The notes: generated by a model not told the origin, from the letters alone. DNA of 51,441 nucleotides from Pirellulaceae bacterium (GCA_030681235.1 JAUXWY010000427.1:1-51441); one strand, 5' to 3'; shown: positions 7,930 through 17,091, numbered from the stretch's first letter. Numbers and translations: made by a program.

Positions 7930-10773
7930 ATGTCGGCTCTCCATGTTTGGTTGATGGCCTTGGGCGTCGGACTCGCGGTCGGCCCCATTGTCTTGCACTT
8001 GCTGTTGCAAGAAAAACCGAAACGACTGCCATTTCCAGCCCTCCGATTCGTGATCGCGAAGCAGCAACACGCGCGGCGGTCGTTTCGCTTGCGGCACTGG
8101 GTGTTGATGAGTCTGCGAGTGGCGATGATCGCGTTGGCGGCGTTGGCGTTGAGTCGTCCGGCGGCCGCGACAGCGCTGTTCGGATCCAGTCTGTTGTTGG
8201 GCGGGACGATTTTGTCCGGGGCCTTGTTCTTGTTCTTGACCTTGTATTGGCGAAACAAAGTTCGTTCGCAACCATCGAGTTTGCGAGGAGAGACCACCGC
8301 TGCGGTTCGTAGCCGCAGCCAGCTGGGAGCTACCTGGCCATTGGCGTTGTTGGCCCTGGTAGTGCTTGGGCATGTGGGCACGGCCGTGTGGTTGGCGTAC
8401 CAAATTTGGCAAAGTGATTCGGGTCCGGTTCTGACGGGCAAACAGCCGGTGGCGGCGGCGCTGATCATCGATACGAGTCCTCGGATGTTGTATCGGAAAG
8501 AAAATCAAACTCGGCTGGAGCGAGCCCAGCAGTTGGCCGACGCCGTGATTGAACTTTTGCCAGCCGGGAGCCAGTTGACGATTGTCGATACTAGCCCCGA
8601 TCCCGTTGGACTCAGTTTGGATCTGGCAGCGGCCCGACAACAGGTCGGCGCGCTGCGAATCTCTTATCAACCTCAACCGATCCCGAATCGAATCCGGGCG
8701 GCCCTGCAGTTGTTGGACGATAGTCCGTTGGACGGTCGCGAGTTGTTTGTGATCACCGACCTGAGTCGGCCGGGTTGGACCGCCGCTCCGGGCACTCCCA
8801 ATCAGTTGAACGTCGACCCCGAAGTTTCGTTGTATGTCATCGATGTAGGGGCCAAGTCGCACGAAAACTGGTCGGTGGAACAATGGGACTTGCCGACTCC
8901 CGCGATCACTCCAGGCGGCTTGATCCAAGTTCGGGGAACGATTGCGCGAAAGGCGATCATTGATCGCGAAGAAGATTTGGTTCGCGAAGTCGCGACGGAT
9001 CGCGCCCGACTGAAGGTCGCGGAACCACAACCCGCTGAAGACACTGCTCCCGCCACAACCGCGCCGGAAGGTTTGCTGGAGAACGGTGCCGCCGGCAATG
9101 CGACCAGGGCCATCGACTTGCCAGCCGAAGGTCGAACGATTCGCATGTTGTTCGAGAAACCGGAAACCGGTCGACCCGTGTATCGCAATGGTGAAACCTT
9201 GTTGCCGACACAACATTGGGAACGTTTGACCCAAGTGAATCTTGCTCCTGGGCAATCGACCGAAGTGGCGTTCTCCTTGCCCGATTTGCCGGAAGGCATT
9301 CATCACGGTTGGATCGAGATCGATGGTGGCGACGCGTTGGGTTTTGACAATCGCAGGTTTTTTACGGTTACAGTTCAACCCGCGTGGAAGGCCTTGATCG
9401 TCAACGGTCCTGGCGTGAGCGACGCTAATTTTTTGGAAGCGATTGCTCCCGAAAGTGTGCGAGAAAAAGGCCAAGCGGTGTTCGACTGCAAATCGATTCG
9501 AGCCGAGCAGCTTCGCGAATTCAATTTGACCGATTATCGCGTCGTGTTCTTCTTGAATCCGGGGCCGCTAAGCGACGAACACTGGCAGCAGCTCTATCGC
9601 TATGTCTCGGGTGGAGGCAGCGTGGGATTTTTCTTGGGCCATAATTCGCTGACGACCGATGCGAATCGCTCGGTGCCGCATCCAAGTTTTAATCAAGTAT
9701 CGGCCCAGCGATTGTTGCCCGGCCAGCTCGAAGCACCTTGGCGTCAACCCGAGGGCTTGATTTTCGAGCCGACCGCATGGGATCATCCCGTTTTCAGCCG
9801 CATGCAACCGCTGCGAACCGTGCTGATGTGGAGCCGCTTGGAAGTCTTCATGCACCTGGGGCTGAAACTCGTGCGCGACAAAGATAAATCGGCCGAGCCT
9901 CCGCCGTCAATTCCTAACGCCACAGAAGACTTGCCGCCGGCTAAGGCGGCGGACCAAACAAAGGACCCAGCGGTTCCGAATTCAAGGGATGATACCAAAT
10001 CGGGTGCAGGGGACGCTGTTGCGAAAGACGCCGACAACCAGAACGAGGACCCGTTGCCGAAGGCTGTTAGAATCCTGGCGACGTTTTCGAACAACATGCC
10101 GGCGTTGGTGGAAGCCACGGTTGGTCAAGGACAAGTCCTGCTGATGACGACTCCCGTGACCGACCCGACGCGGCCCGACGATGGGCGTAGGCCGTGGAAT
10201 TCGTTTGCGATCAGCGATGATCGTTCGTTCACGTATTGGTTATTGGCGACCGAGATCGCTCGTCATTTGGCGACGGCCAAATCAGCGAACCTCAACGGTT
10301 TGGTCGGTGATTCGTTTGTATTGCCGAATGATCAAGCCAATGCTCCGTCGAAGTACTTTTTGTATCGGCCCGAGAATCAAGAGCCGGTTGATGTGGCGGT
10401 GGAACGGGGTCGATTGTATTTGGATTTTAACGATCGGCCGGGAGCCTATCGCCTGCGCGGCTTGAACAATCAACAGGAAGTTCACTTGCGCGGCTTTACG
10501 GTCAACGTTCCTTCCGGGCAGAGTGACTTGAGTCGAATTGGCAAGCCGCAGCTCGATAGTTGGCTGGGGCGGGGGCGTTATGCGGTGGCGGAAAATGAAT
10601 CGCAGATCCAACGAATTCAAGGAGCGGGCCGGGTGGGCTTGGAATTTTACCCGAGTCTCATTCGTTTGTTGGCCGTGGCGTTCTTGGCTGAAATCCTGTT
10701 TTCGAACTGGTTTTACCGCGAACCTCCCCGCAAAAAAACGGCCCAAGAGATCATTGTTGGGCGAACCGAGTAA
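7930..10773 (+). CDS. BatA-type membrane protein with VWA and amidotransferase-like regions
   Basis: Large membrane protein of 947 residues. It begins with the BatA N-terminal double-transmembrane module, including PIVLHLLLQEKPKRLPFPALRF and FRLRHWVLMSLRVAMIALAALAL. Two more hydrophobic segments follow at about 78-100 and 132-155. A VWA-like region starts near residue 177 (AAALIIDTSPRML); its metal site is degenerate because the last serine of D-x-S-x-S is Arg. A class I glutamine amidotransferase-like region spans about 480-620. An acidic Pro/Asp-rich linker of some 65 residues comes around 650-715, and one transmembrane helix lies near the C-terminus (LIRLLAVAFLAEILF). Third gene of the Bat operon, probably acting in the envelope. 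Confidence 0.87.
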   Translation: MSALHVWLMALGVGLAVGPIVLHLLLQEKPKRLPFPALRFVIAKQQHARRSFRLRHWVLMSLRVAMIALAALALSRPAAATALFGSSLLLGGTILSGALFLFLTLYWRNKVRSQPSSLRGETTAAVRSRSQLGATWPLALLALVVLGHVGTAVWLAYQIWQSDSGPVLTGKQPVAAALIIDTSPRMLYRKENQTRLERAQQLADAVIELLPAGSQLTIVDTSPDPVGLSLDLAAARQQVGALRISYQPQPIPNRIRAALQLLDDSPLDGRELFVITDLSRPGWTAAPGTPNQLNVDPEVSLYVIDVGAKSHENWSVEQWDLPTPAITPGGLIQVRGTIARKAIIDREEDLVREVATDRARLKVAEPQPAEDTAPATTAPEGLLENGAAGNATRAIDLPAEGRTIRMLFEKPETGRPVYRNGETLLPTQHWERLTQVNLAPGQSTEVAFSLPDLPEGIHHGWIEIDGGDALGFDNRRFFTVTVQPAWKALIVNGPGVSDANFLEAIAPESVREKGQAVFDCKSIRAEQLREFNLTDYRVVFFLNPGPLSDEHWQQLYRYVSGGGSVGFFLGHNSLTTDANRSVPHPSFNQVSAQRLLPGQLEAPWRQPEGLIFEPTAWDHPVFSRMQPLRTVLMWSRLEVFMHLGLKLVRDKDKSAEPPPSIPNATEDLPPAKAADQTKDPAVPNSRDDTKSGAGDAVAKDADNQNEDPLPKAVRILATFSNNMPALVEATVGQGQVLLMTTPVTDPTRPDDGRRPWNSFAISDDRSFTYWLLATEIARHLATAKSANLNGLVGDSFVLPNDQANAPSKYFLYRPENQEPVDVAVERGRLYLDFNDRPGAYRLRGLNNQQEVHLRGFTVNVPSGQSDLSRIGKPQLDSWLGRGRYAVAENESQIQRIQGAGRVGLEFYPSLIRLLAVAFLAEILFSNWFYREPPRKKTAQEIIVGRTE

Positions 10774-10790
10774 CCCCAGGTCCATGACTG

Positions 10791-13130
10791 ATGTTTGAAA
10801 CCCTAAGCTTTGATCCCGTATTCCCCTGGTGGATGATCGCCGGCTTTGCGCTGGTCGCCGTCATCCTCAGTTGCTTACGGCCGGGCTTTGGCGAGCTTAG
10901 CCCGGCAAAACAGCGAACGCTGACGGTCCTTCGGTTGTTGGCGATGATTTTGCTACTGTTGGCAATGATCCGTCCGGGCTTTCTTTCGGTCGAAAGTCGC
11001 AAACAACGAGCGGTGATCCTCGTGATGATGGACTTGAGCAAGTCCATGCAGTTGCCCAACGCGGCGCAAGGTGAGTCGCGTTACTTGGTCGCGCAGCAAG
11101 CTTTAAAACAATTGGACAAGTTCAATGATCGCTTGGCAGCGCAGGATGTGGAGTTATTAGTTTATGGGTTTGATCGCGAAGTTTATCCGCTGAAACGGGA
11201 CGGTGCGACAGGTCCGGCGGAGACGGGAGCGGGAAACCAAGACGCGGGTGCAGCCGTCGCCATCGACTTGCCGGCAACGCCAACGGGCAAAGAATCGGAT
11301 CTGTTGGGAGCGATCGACTCGGTCGTGCGGTTGAATCGCAATCGGCGAATCGCCGGCTTCTTGATGCTGACCGATGGCGTCCCGAACGTGATTCGTCCCA
11401 AGACCACGGCCAGCGAAGTCACGAGAGCCTTATCGGCCCGCGATGCTCCGTTCCACGGCATGATTTTTGGACCCAGCACGGTCGCGGAAGATTTCTTGGA
11501 TGCGGCGGTCGAGTCGATGCCCGACAATTTGGCGGGCTTTGCCGAGAACGAAATCGAGTTCCGCGCGGGGGTGCGATTGCGGGGGTTCAATCGCCGCACG
11601 GTTCCCGTGCAGTTGATCGTTCGCAAACCTGACGGCGAAGAGATTGTCGCCCAAACGAAACAAGTCACTCCGACATCTGCGGATCATTTGGCGCAAGTAG
11701 ATTTTAATTACTTGCCGGAGCTGCCTGGTAGCTACAAGCTTCAAGTCAAAATCCCGGACCAACCGCGCGAAGTCGCGTTGACCAACAACATGCTGTCGGC
11801 GTATTTGCAGGCCTTTCCGGGCGGGTTGCGAGTATTGTACATCAGGGGCGATTTGCAAATGGAGCAACATTTTTTGGTGCGTTCCTTGGAGGCGTCGAAA
11901 GACATTCAGGTTCGCACGATATGGATCGACTCCAAAAATCGGAGCCGTTGGCCAGTGGATCTGACTCGTGAATTAAAGGACAACAGTTTTGACGTCGTAG
12001 TTTTGGACAATATCGATGCCTCGGCGTTGCAGGGCCAACGCGGGAACAACCTATCGATCTTGGCCCAGTCGGTCTTGGACGGCCGCGGCCTGTTGATGAT
12101 GGGCGGCTATCATAGCTTTGGTCCGGGCGGTTATGCGGAAACTCCGTTGGAAGACGTGTTGCCGGTGCGGATGTCCCGGAATCAGCGGCAAGAATTTGAG
12201 GCTCCGCTGCGTACCGACATGCACTTGGAGGATCCGTTGGCGCTGCGACCAGCGATGGATCATTACATCACGCGTTTGGGCGAGGGCGAAGGTGCGGCGT
12301 TGGGAGCCGCCTGGGAACAATTGCCCAAGCTCCGCGGAGCGAATCGCTTTGGCCGACTGAAAGACAGTGCCATGGTCTTGCTGGAAAGCGAAGACCGCGA
12401 CCCGCTCCTGGTGGCCGGCAATTACGGAGGTCGGGTCTTGGCCTTTGCAGGAGATTCGACCTATTTGTGGATCCGCGCCGGTTTTGAACAACAGCATCAA
12501 CAATTTTGGCGGCAATTGATGCTCTGGTTGGCCGCTCGCGATGTGGCCGGGGACGAACGAGTCTGGATGCGATTGGCCAAACGTCGGATCATGTCGGGCG
12601 ACGTATTGCATGCCGCAGCCGGGGTGCGCGGCGAGGGCGGTGACAATGTCGATGGCGTTCGGGTCACCGCTTCATTACAAAGTCCCGACGGATCGACTCG
12701 ACCGATTCCGTTTAGCATGCAGGCCGATCGCTCCCAATTCAACGGCAGTGTGGAAGCCGATTTCATTGCAAGGGGCGGGGTTTACCGCTTGGAAGTTGTC
12801 ATGAGCAAAGACGGCGCGGAGATTGGTCGCGAGTCGCAAGAATTCGACGTCGTCGATATCGACAGCGAAACCGTCATTCCCGTCGCCGATATTAGCTTGG
12901 TCCAGCAATTGGCGGATGCGACTCAGACGGCTGGCGGCCAATTGTGGACGGTGCAGCAGTTGGAGGGCTTGGCGGATTCGCTCGTGAAATCAACCGAGAA
13001 GTTGGATATCAAGATCCCGCAACTTTGGCGACTGGGTGATACGGCAGGGGATGCTTACGGTTTTGTGATCGCTCTGTTCGTCGTGATGATGTTACAATGG
13101 GGGCTGCGGAAGTATTGGGGTTTGGTGTAG
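10791..13130 (+). CDS. Membrane VWA protein with glutamine amidotransferase-like domain
   Basis: Membrane protein of 779 residues that closes the Bat-type operon, starting 17 bp after the preceding gene. Two N-terminal helices (WWMIAGFALVAVILSCL and LLAMILLLLAMI) are followed by a VWA domain beginning VILVMMDLSKSMQ. Here the D-L-S-K-S metal site is complete, unlike the preceding paralogue-like gene. A beta-sandwich region covers about 230-340. A glutamine amidotransferase-like fold follows from LRVLYIRGDLQMEQHF to about residue 560 (MMGGYHSFGPGGY). No catalytic cysteine of true amidotransferases is evident in the GGYHS turn. A final helix (FVIALFVVMMLQWGL) anchors the C-terminus. Probably a periplasmic or envelope scaffold served by MoxR. 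Confidence 0.85.
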   Translation: MFETLSFDPVFPWWMIAGFALVAVILSCLRPGFGELSPAKQRTLTVLRLLAMILLLLAMIRPGFLSVESRKQRAVILVMMDLSKSMQLPNAAQGESRYLVAQQALKQLDKFNDRLAAQDVELLVYGFDREVYPLKRDGATGPAETGAGNQDAGAAVAIDLPATPTGKESDLLGAIDSVVRLNRNRRIAGFLMLTDGVPNVIRPKTTASEVTRALSARDAPFHGMIFGPSTVAEDFLDAAVESMPDNLAGFAENEIEFRAGVRLRGFNRRTVPVQLIVRKPDGEEIVAQTKQVTPTSADHLAQVDFNYLPELPGSYKLQVKIPDQPREVALTNNMLSAYLQAFPGGLRVLYIRGDLQMEQHFLVRSLEASKDIQVRTIWIDSKNRSRWPVDLTRELKDNSFDVVVLDNIDASALQGQRGNNLSILAQSVLDGRGLLMMGGYHSFGPGGYAETPLEDVLPVRMSRNQRQEFEAPLRTDMHLEDPLALRPAMDHYITRLGEGEGAALGAAWEQLPKLRGANRFGRLKDSAMVLLESEDRDPLLVAGNYGGRVLAFAGDSTYLWIRAGFEQQHQQFWRQLMLWLAARDVAGDERVWMRLAKRRIMSGDVLHAAAGVRGEGGDNVDGVRVTASLQSPDGSTRPIPFSMQADRSQFNGSVEADFIARGGVYRLEVVMSKDGAEIGRESQEFDVVDIDSETVIPVADISLVQQLADATQTAGGQLWTVQQLEGLADSLVKSTEKLDIKIPQLWRLGDTAGDAYGFVIALFVVMMLQWGLRKYWGLV

Positions 13131-13148
13131 ATCGAGGAAGGACGGCCG

Positions 13149-13718
13149 ATGACGACAAGTTCGACGCTGACGATCGATACGGCTCGTGAATTACTGACGG
13201 CCTGGACTCCGGGGTTGGCGCTGCGCCGGCACGCACGAGCGGTCGAGCTGACCATGCGAAAATTGGCTGCGGAACTTTCGCCGGGCGAGGAAGAAATGTT
13301 CGCGGTCGCCGGGCTGCTGCACGATGCCGATTACGAGCAATGGCCGGACGAGCATCCGCAGCGGATCGTGGCTTGGCTGCGTGAACAGCAAGAGGACGTG
13401 ATCGCGGGTGCGGTTGCTGCCCATTACACTCATTGGGGAGTTCCGGCGGAGACACTGGTCGCCAAAGCCCTGTTGGCGGCGGATGAGCTGACTGGTTTCG
13501 TTTGTGCGTGTTGTTATGTGCGGCCCGGTGGAATTTCGACTTTGGAACCTGCCAGTGTGTTGAAAAAGCTGAAGGACAAAAAATTTGCGGCCAAAGTCGA
13601 TCGGCAGGAGATCGAAATCGGTTGCCAACTCCTCGGCGTGGAGGCGCGGCAATTGGTCGAATGGATCACTCACGCTTTGGCCCCGCATGCAGTAGAATTG
13701 GGGATCCAAGGGACCTGA
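13149..13718 (+). CDS. HD-domain phosphohydrolase
   Basis: Small cytoplasmic HD-superfamily protein of 189 residues. Candidate metal ligands are His28 in RRHARAVE, His58-Asp59 in GLLHDADYEQWP and Asp112 in LLAADELTGF, which gives the H...HD...D pattern of metal-dependent phosphohydrolases. The substrate cannot be told from sequence; the compact form resembles HDIG-type hydrolases acting on nucleotides or phosphorylated metabolites. A good ribosome site, GAGGAAGGA, sits upstream of ATG. It follows the Bat operon by 18 bp and might be read through from it. Confidence 0.85.
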   Translation: MTTSSTLTIDTARELLTAWTPGLALRRHARAVELTMRKLAAELSPGEEEMFAVAGLLHDADYEQWPDEHPQRIVAWLREQQEDVIAGAVAAHYTHWGVPAETLVAKALLAADELTGFVCACCYVRPGGISTLEPASVLKKLKDKKFAAKVDRQEIEIGCQLLGVEARQLVEWITHALAPHAVELGIQGT

Positions 13719-13751
13719 TTAGTAGGATTTACTGCCAGGTCCCCGTATAAT
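13710..13751 (+). promoter_or_regulatory. Inverted repeat plus TATAAT box
   Basis: GGGACCTG at 13710-13717 and CAGGTCCC at 13736-13743 form a perfect 8-bp inverted repeat with an 18-nt loop that overlaps the HD gene's stop codon. A consensus TATAAT follows at 13746-13751, about 34 bp before the next start. No good -35 hexamer is seen at the expected distance. It could be an operator with a promoter, or a weak terminator. Confidence 0.35.
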
Positions 13752-13784
13752 GTTGAAGCAAAATGATTTTGGAAAGGCCCGAGG

Positions 13785-14414
13785 ATGTTGAATATTCTAG
13801 CGGTTCGAAACATCACCCCAATCGTAAGCGGCTTCGTCCTGACCGTCGCTTTGGTTGGGTGCAACGTCGGTGTCGATACGGGCCAATTGAAGGGCCAATC
13901 GAACGGCCAATCAGCAAGCGAATCGTCGGGCCAATCCCTTCCAACAGTGACGGCGGCGACCGTAGGCAACACCAAGCCTCTGCTGCAAGTGGAACATTGT
14001 TACCTCGCCGGACAACCGCAAGCGGATGACTTTGTGGCTTTTAAAGCCGCCGGCGTCAAAAAGGTGATTTCGATCCGAGACCCCAGCGAAGTCAACTGGG
14101 ACGAACGAGCTGCCGTCGAAGCCGCTGGGATGGAGTTTGTGCAGATTCCGATGCGCTCGCCGGACCAAATGACTGAGGACAAAATCAAAGAGATTTGTGA
14201 ACTGTTGCAACAGGCGGACGAACAAGATGAAATGGTCGTGTTGCACTGTGGCGCAGCGGTGCGAGCTTCCGCCGTGTGGTTGGCACATTACTGCGTCAGC
14301 CGAAAGGCGTCTTGGGAGGAAGCTGAAGCGGTCGCGGCCACTTTGGTTGAAGTACCTGACGCATGGAAAGCACCCGTCAAGTCTTACGTCGAAAAGAACG
14401 TCTCACGGAACTGA
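13785..14414 (+). CDS. Lipid-anchored phosphatase-like protein (DSP/BLH fold)
   Basis: Predicted lipoprotein of 209 residues: a hydrophobic segment ends in the lipobox LVGC, with Cys26 as the anchor. After a Gln/Ser-rich linker the domain from about residue 65 resembles the tyrosine-phosphatase-like family of beta-lactamase-hydrolase-like proteins (DUF442). It has the opening LAGQPQADDFVAFKAAGVKKVISIR and the P-loop HCGAAVRAS, with Cys155 and Arg160 four residues apart, the spacing usual for this subfamily rather than the CX5R of classic phosphatases. The linker DNA repeats GGCCAAT four times. Catalysis is plausible but unproven; it would act outside the cytoplasm. Confidence 0.78.
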   Translation: MLNILAVRNITPIVSGFVLTVALVGCNVGVDTGQLKGQSNGQSASESSGQSLPTVTAATVGNTKPLLQVEHCYLAGQPQADDFVAFKAAGVKKVISIRDPSEVNWDERAAVEAAGMEFVQIPMRSPDQMTEDKIKEICELLQQADEQDEMVVLHCGAAVRASAVWLAHYCVSRKASWEEAEAVAATLVEVPDAWKAPVKSYVEKNVSRN

Positions 14415-14419
14415 AGCTG

Positions 14420-14851
14420 ATGCAACAACCCGAATGGGAATGGACGATCGAGCGGAAGCTCTGCAGCAAAGCAGAGGCGGCTGCCCTGATGATCCAAGAG
14501 ATCCTGGATCGAATGGAGTCTTTGGGCTGGTCCCAAAAGGAACAGTTGGACACCCATTTGTGTTTGGAAGAAGCGTTTATGAACGCCATCAAGCATGGCA
14601 ATCGCAACGACAGCCAACGTTGCGTCGAGACCAAGTGCTGGATCAATACCCAACATTTTCGGATTCAGATCCAAGACGAAGGTTCAGGGTTTCGTATCGA
14701 AGAAGTTCCCGATTGCACGAAGGCCGAAAATTTGACGAACTGCAGCGGCCGCGGCCTGATGATGATGCAATATTTTATGGATGTGGTTCAATACAATCCT
14801 GTGGGCAACGCTGTCACGATGGAAAAGCGTCGAGGTAACCAGCAGCTTTGA
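14420..14851 (+). CDS. RsbW-like ATP-binding anti-sigma regulatory protein
   Basis: Stand-alone GHKL ATPase of about 143 residues, of the type found in anti-sigma-factor kinases. The N box is CLEEAFMNAIKHGN (Glu and Asn), the G1 box DEGSGF, and the G2 box GRGLMMM. Such proteins bind a sigma factor and phosphorylate an anti-anti-sigma partner; neither partner is visible here, and many planctomycete members are unstudied. The ATG at 14420 lies 5 bp after the preceding stop, so the two genes are probably translated from one message. An in-frame ATG at 14363 would overlap the upstream gene and is less likely. Confidence 0.87.
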   Translation: MQQPEWEWTIERKLCSKAEAAALMIQEILDRMESLGWSQKEQLDTHLCLEEAFMNAIKHGNRNDSQRCVETKCWINTQHFRIQIQDEGSGFRIEEVPDCTKAENLTNCSGRGLMMMQYFMDVVQYNPVGNAVTMEKRRGNQQL

Positions 14852-15300
14852 GCGACGATCTGCAGGCAACGGCAAACGACAAACTTGGGTGGCCGATCCA
14901 ATTGGTCACGGAGCCGGCATCCCGCCTTCCTGATGTTTCGCGGTCTGTCGTTGTGGCGGTCGTTTTGTGGAGCGTCTTGATTCTCGCCATCAGCGGCCTC
15001 GGGTATCTGACTGGCTCCGAGATCATTGTCTGTCACTTGCGTCGTTGGACGGGTTGGCCATGCCCAATGTGTGGTGGGACGCGCATGGTGCTTTCGCTCT
15101 TGAGCGGGAGGATCACCGACGCTTTCTGGTTCAATCCGCTGTTGTTCGTGACATTGATCGCCGCCGGCGGTTGGTTTGGTTGGCCGGCGTTGACAGGCTA
15201 TCGATTCCGAGTCAGGGCAACGTGGTTTGGCTGGTGGGCTTTGTGCCTCCTGGGGTTCGCCGCGGTAGTTGCCAACTGGATTTATTTGGTTGCAAAATAA
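14848..15300 (+). CDS. DUF2752 membrane protein
   Basis: Small inner-membrane protein of 150 residues. The DUF2752 signature is clear: ITGSEIIVCHLRR-like entry, then CPMCGGTRMVLSLLSGR, where the paired cysteines sit at the membrane face. Three hydrophobic helices are visible: VVVAVVLWSVLILAISGLG, FNPLLFVTLIAAGGWFGW and WWALCLLGFAAVVANWIYL. The start is a TTG at 14848 whose last two bases overlap the stop codon of the ATPase gene, indicating translational coupling. Function of the family is unknown; the cysteines might bind metal. Confidence 0.85.
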   Translation: MSDDLQATANDKLGWPIQLVTEPASRLPDVSRSVVVAVVLWSVLILAISGLGYLTGSEIIVCHLRRWTGWPCPMCGGTRMVLSLLSGRITDAFWFNPLLFVTLIAAGGWFGWPALTGYRFRVRATWFGWWALCLLGFAAVVANWIYLVAK

Positions 15301-15453
15301 GCCAGGGTTCACCGATCGCCCATGCCGATGAAGTAACAGCTTCGCAACTAGCCGAGCTCGTCGTGGGAGATAAGTAGGGACAAGTGACTTACCCGGGCTA
15401 TAATTCAACAATCGCTGGGTTGGTTTGGTTCTCGAGCACGTTGTGGATTCCCC

Positions 15454-17079
15454 ATGAATAGTCCGTTTCTTTCGCTGCCATTGTGGGCGGTTGTTGTCTT
15501 CTTGGTCCTAATGGCTGGCTGCGGAGAACAAAGTAAGGCCGTTGACGCGACGAAGAGCCCGGCAAAGCCGGGGACCGAAAACACCGTCGACGATGAAATG
15601 GCCTCCCGCGTCAATTCCATGTTCAAGAATCTGCCGGAGGCCTCCAAAACTGATCGGCCCGCCTTTTCACTGGGAGATGGCACTCCAGCCCCGGCGGACT
15701 CCAGCGCCAGCAAAGTAACCGACGGAACCACACCCGAAGTATCTGCCCAGCAAGGTGTCGTTTCCCAGGGCGCAACGACCGCTACGGACTCGGCGAACTC
15801 CGGGGACATCAATCGGTTGATGGATCGACTACAGAAATTGCATTCAATGCAGTTGGATGTGCAGTCGATGGAGCAGTTCCAACAAATTCAGATCGAACGC
15901 CTTGAGAAGTCTACTCAAGTGTTGGCGTTGAACCCTTCCTACGAATTCCAGGTCATGGCGATCAAGACCCAAATCGATGCCTTGAGTTGGCAGGATGGAA
16001 CCGATCAGCCGGGAGCCGCCGAGCGACTCGAACAGCGCTGCCAAGAGCTACTGCAAAGCGAAAATCTGGACTTTCGCCGGATGGGCATGTTGGGGCAAAC
16101 CGGGGCCTTCATGCGTCGCTATGCAAAAACGCCTTCGATCGGCGTGGCTCCGTTGGTTGCGAGTATCCAGAAAATCATGCCCCAAGATTTTGATGACTTT
16201 GAACTGGCGACCGAATTGGCGCAAACCGCCTCGGCCATCTTTGTTCAACGACAACGGGCCGATTCGATTCAAGTCATGACCGCGCTTCGCGATTGTCTGC
16301 GAAACAGTCAGCAATTGCCCGTTATCGGCATCGCCGATTCGCTCTCGGCCCAGATCGCCATGGCCGAAGTGGAGTTTGACAAATTGATCAAGAACCAAGT
16401 GGCCGACGAAGAAAAAAACCTGCCTGCACTTCGCGCTGGGATGGAAAAAATCGTCAGCACCGGTGCGACGGTTTCGATGTACAACGAGATGATTCCATGG
16501 ATGCAGCTGTTTGAACAGCAAGCCTGTTATCGCTCGACCGGGGTCGTCGCAGAAGTGTTGGAAACGGCGTTTCGCCAAATTCCTTCGGACCCGAGCATCG
16601 TCGAAGTGTTGAGTGCCTTGCAACCCGTTCGGCAGCGCATGCAGTTGATAGGCAATCCGCTGGAGTGGTCGGAATTGGTCGACTACAAAGGCGGAGCGTT
16701 TGATGGCAACGTCTTGAAAGGCAAAGTGGTCTTGGTGACGTTCTTTTCGGGCAAGGCGGACAAGCCGCTACGTGATCAACTGCAGTTTGAAACCAAGATG
16801 TTTGAAGAATTGCAGGACAAGGGCTTCGCGATGGTCGGATTCAATATCGATCCCGATCCCAATTCCTCGCGAGATTTCTTCGGTTCGCGCTTGCCGCGAT
16901 GGCATTGTTTGCAGTCCAGCAACCCCGCCAAACTGGGTTTCGATTCAGTTTTTGCGGTGCAAACCGTGGCGAATCAAGTGCCGTATCGTTTGCTGTTGGG
17001 CCGCGATGGAAAGGTCGTGCATCTCGGCATTCCAATCGACCGACTCGGGAAGTACGTCACCGATGAAATGCAAAAGTAG
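15454..17079 (+). CDS. Lipoprotein with TlpA/thioredoxin-like domain lacking CxxC
   Basis: Predicted lipoprotein of 541 residues. The signal ends in the lipobox LMAGC, with Cys23 as the anchor. A low-complexity linker runs to about residue 105, and a helical region to about 400. The C-terminal 135 residues look like an AhpC/TlpA thioredoxin fold: GGAFDGNVLKGKVVLVTFFSG, then FNIDPDP, and VPYRLLLGRDGKVVHLGI with the cis-proline-like VP. The usual WCxxC site is replaced by FFSGKADK, so disulfide exchange is unlikely. It faces fmt tail to tail, 12 bp apart. Its role is unknown, possibly binding or structural at the envelope. Confidence 0.8.
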   Translation: MNSPFLSLPLWAVVVFLVLMAGCGEQSKAVDATKSPAKPGTENTVDDEMASRVNSMFKNLPEASKTDRPAFSLGDGTPAPADSSASKVTDGTTPEVSAQQGVVSQGATTATDSANSGDINRLMDRLQKLHSMQLDVQSMEQFQQIQIERLEKSTQVLALNPSYEFQVMAIKTQIDALSWQDGTDQPGAAERLEQRCQELLQSENLDFRRMGMLGQTGAFMRRYAKTPSIGVAPLVASIQKIMPQDFDDFELATELAQTASAIFVQRQRADSIQVMTALRDCLRNSQQLPVIGIADSLSAQIAMAEVEFDKLIKNQVADEEKNLPALRAGMEKIVSTGATVSMYNEMIPWMQLFEQQACYRSTGVVAEVLETAFRQIPSDPSIVEVLSALQPVRQRMQLIGNPLEWSELVDYKGGAFDGNVLKGKVVLVTFFSGKADKPLRDQLQFETKMFEELQDKGFAMVGFNIDPDPNSSRDFFGSRLPRWHCLQSSNPAKLGFDSVFAVQTVANQVPYRLLLGRDGKVVHLGIPIDRLGKYVTDEMQK

Positions 17080-17091
17080 CCTCGACTGCAG

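Noticed and set aside
7630-9474. Long antisense open frame (614 codons) on the minus strand
   Set aside because: It lies wholly opposite the DUF58 and BatA-type genes, is rich in Arg, Gln and His, and shows no domain. The plus-strand genes have clear families.
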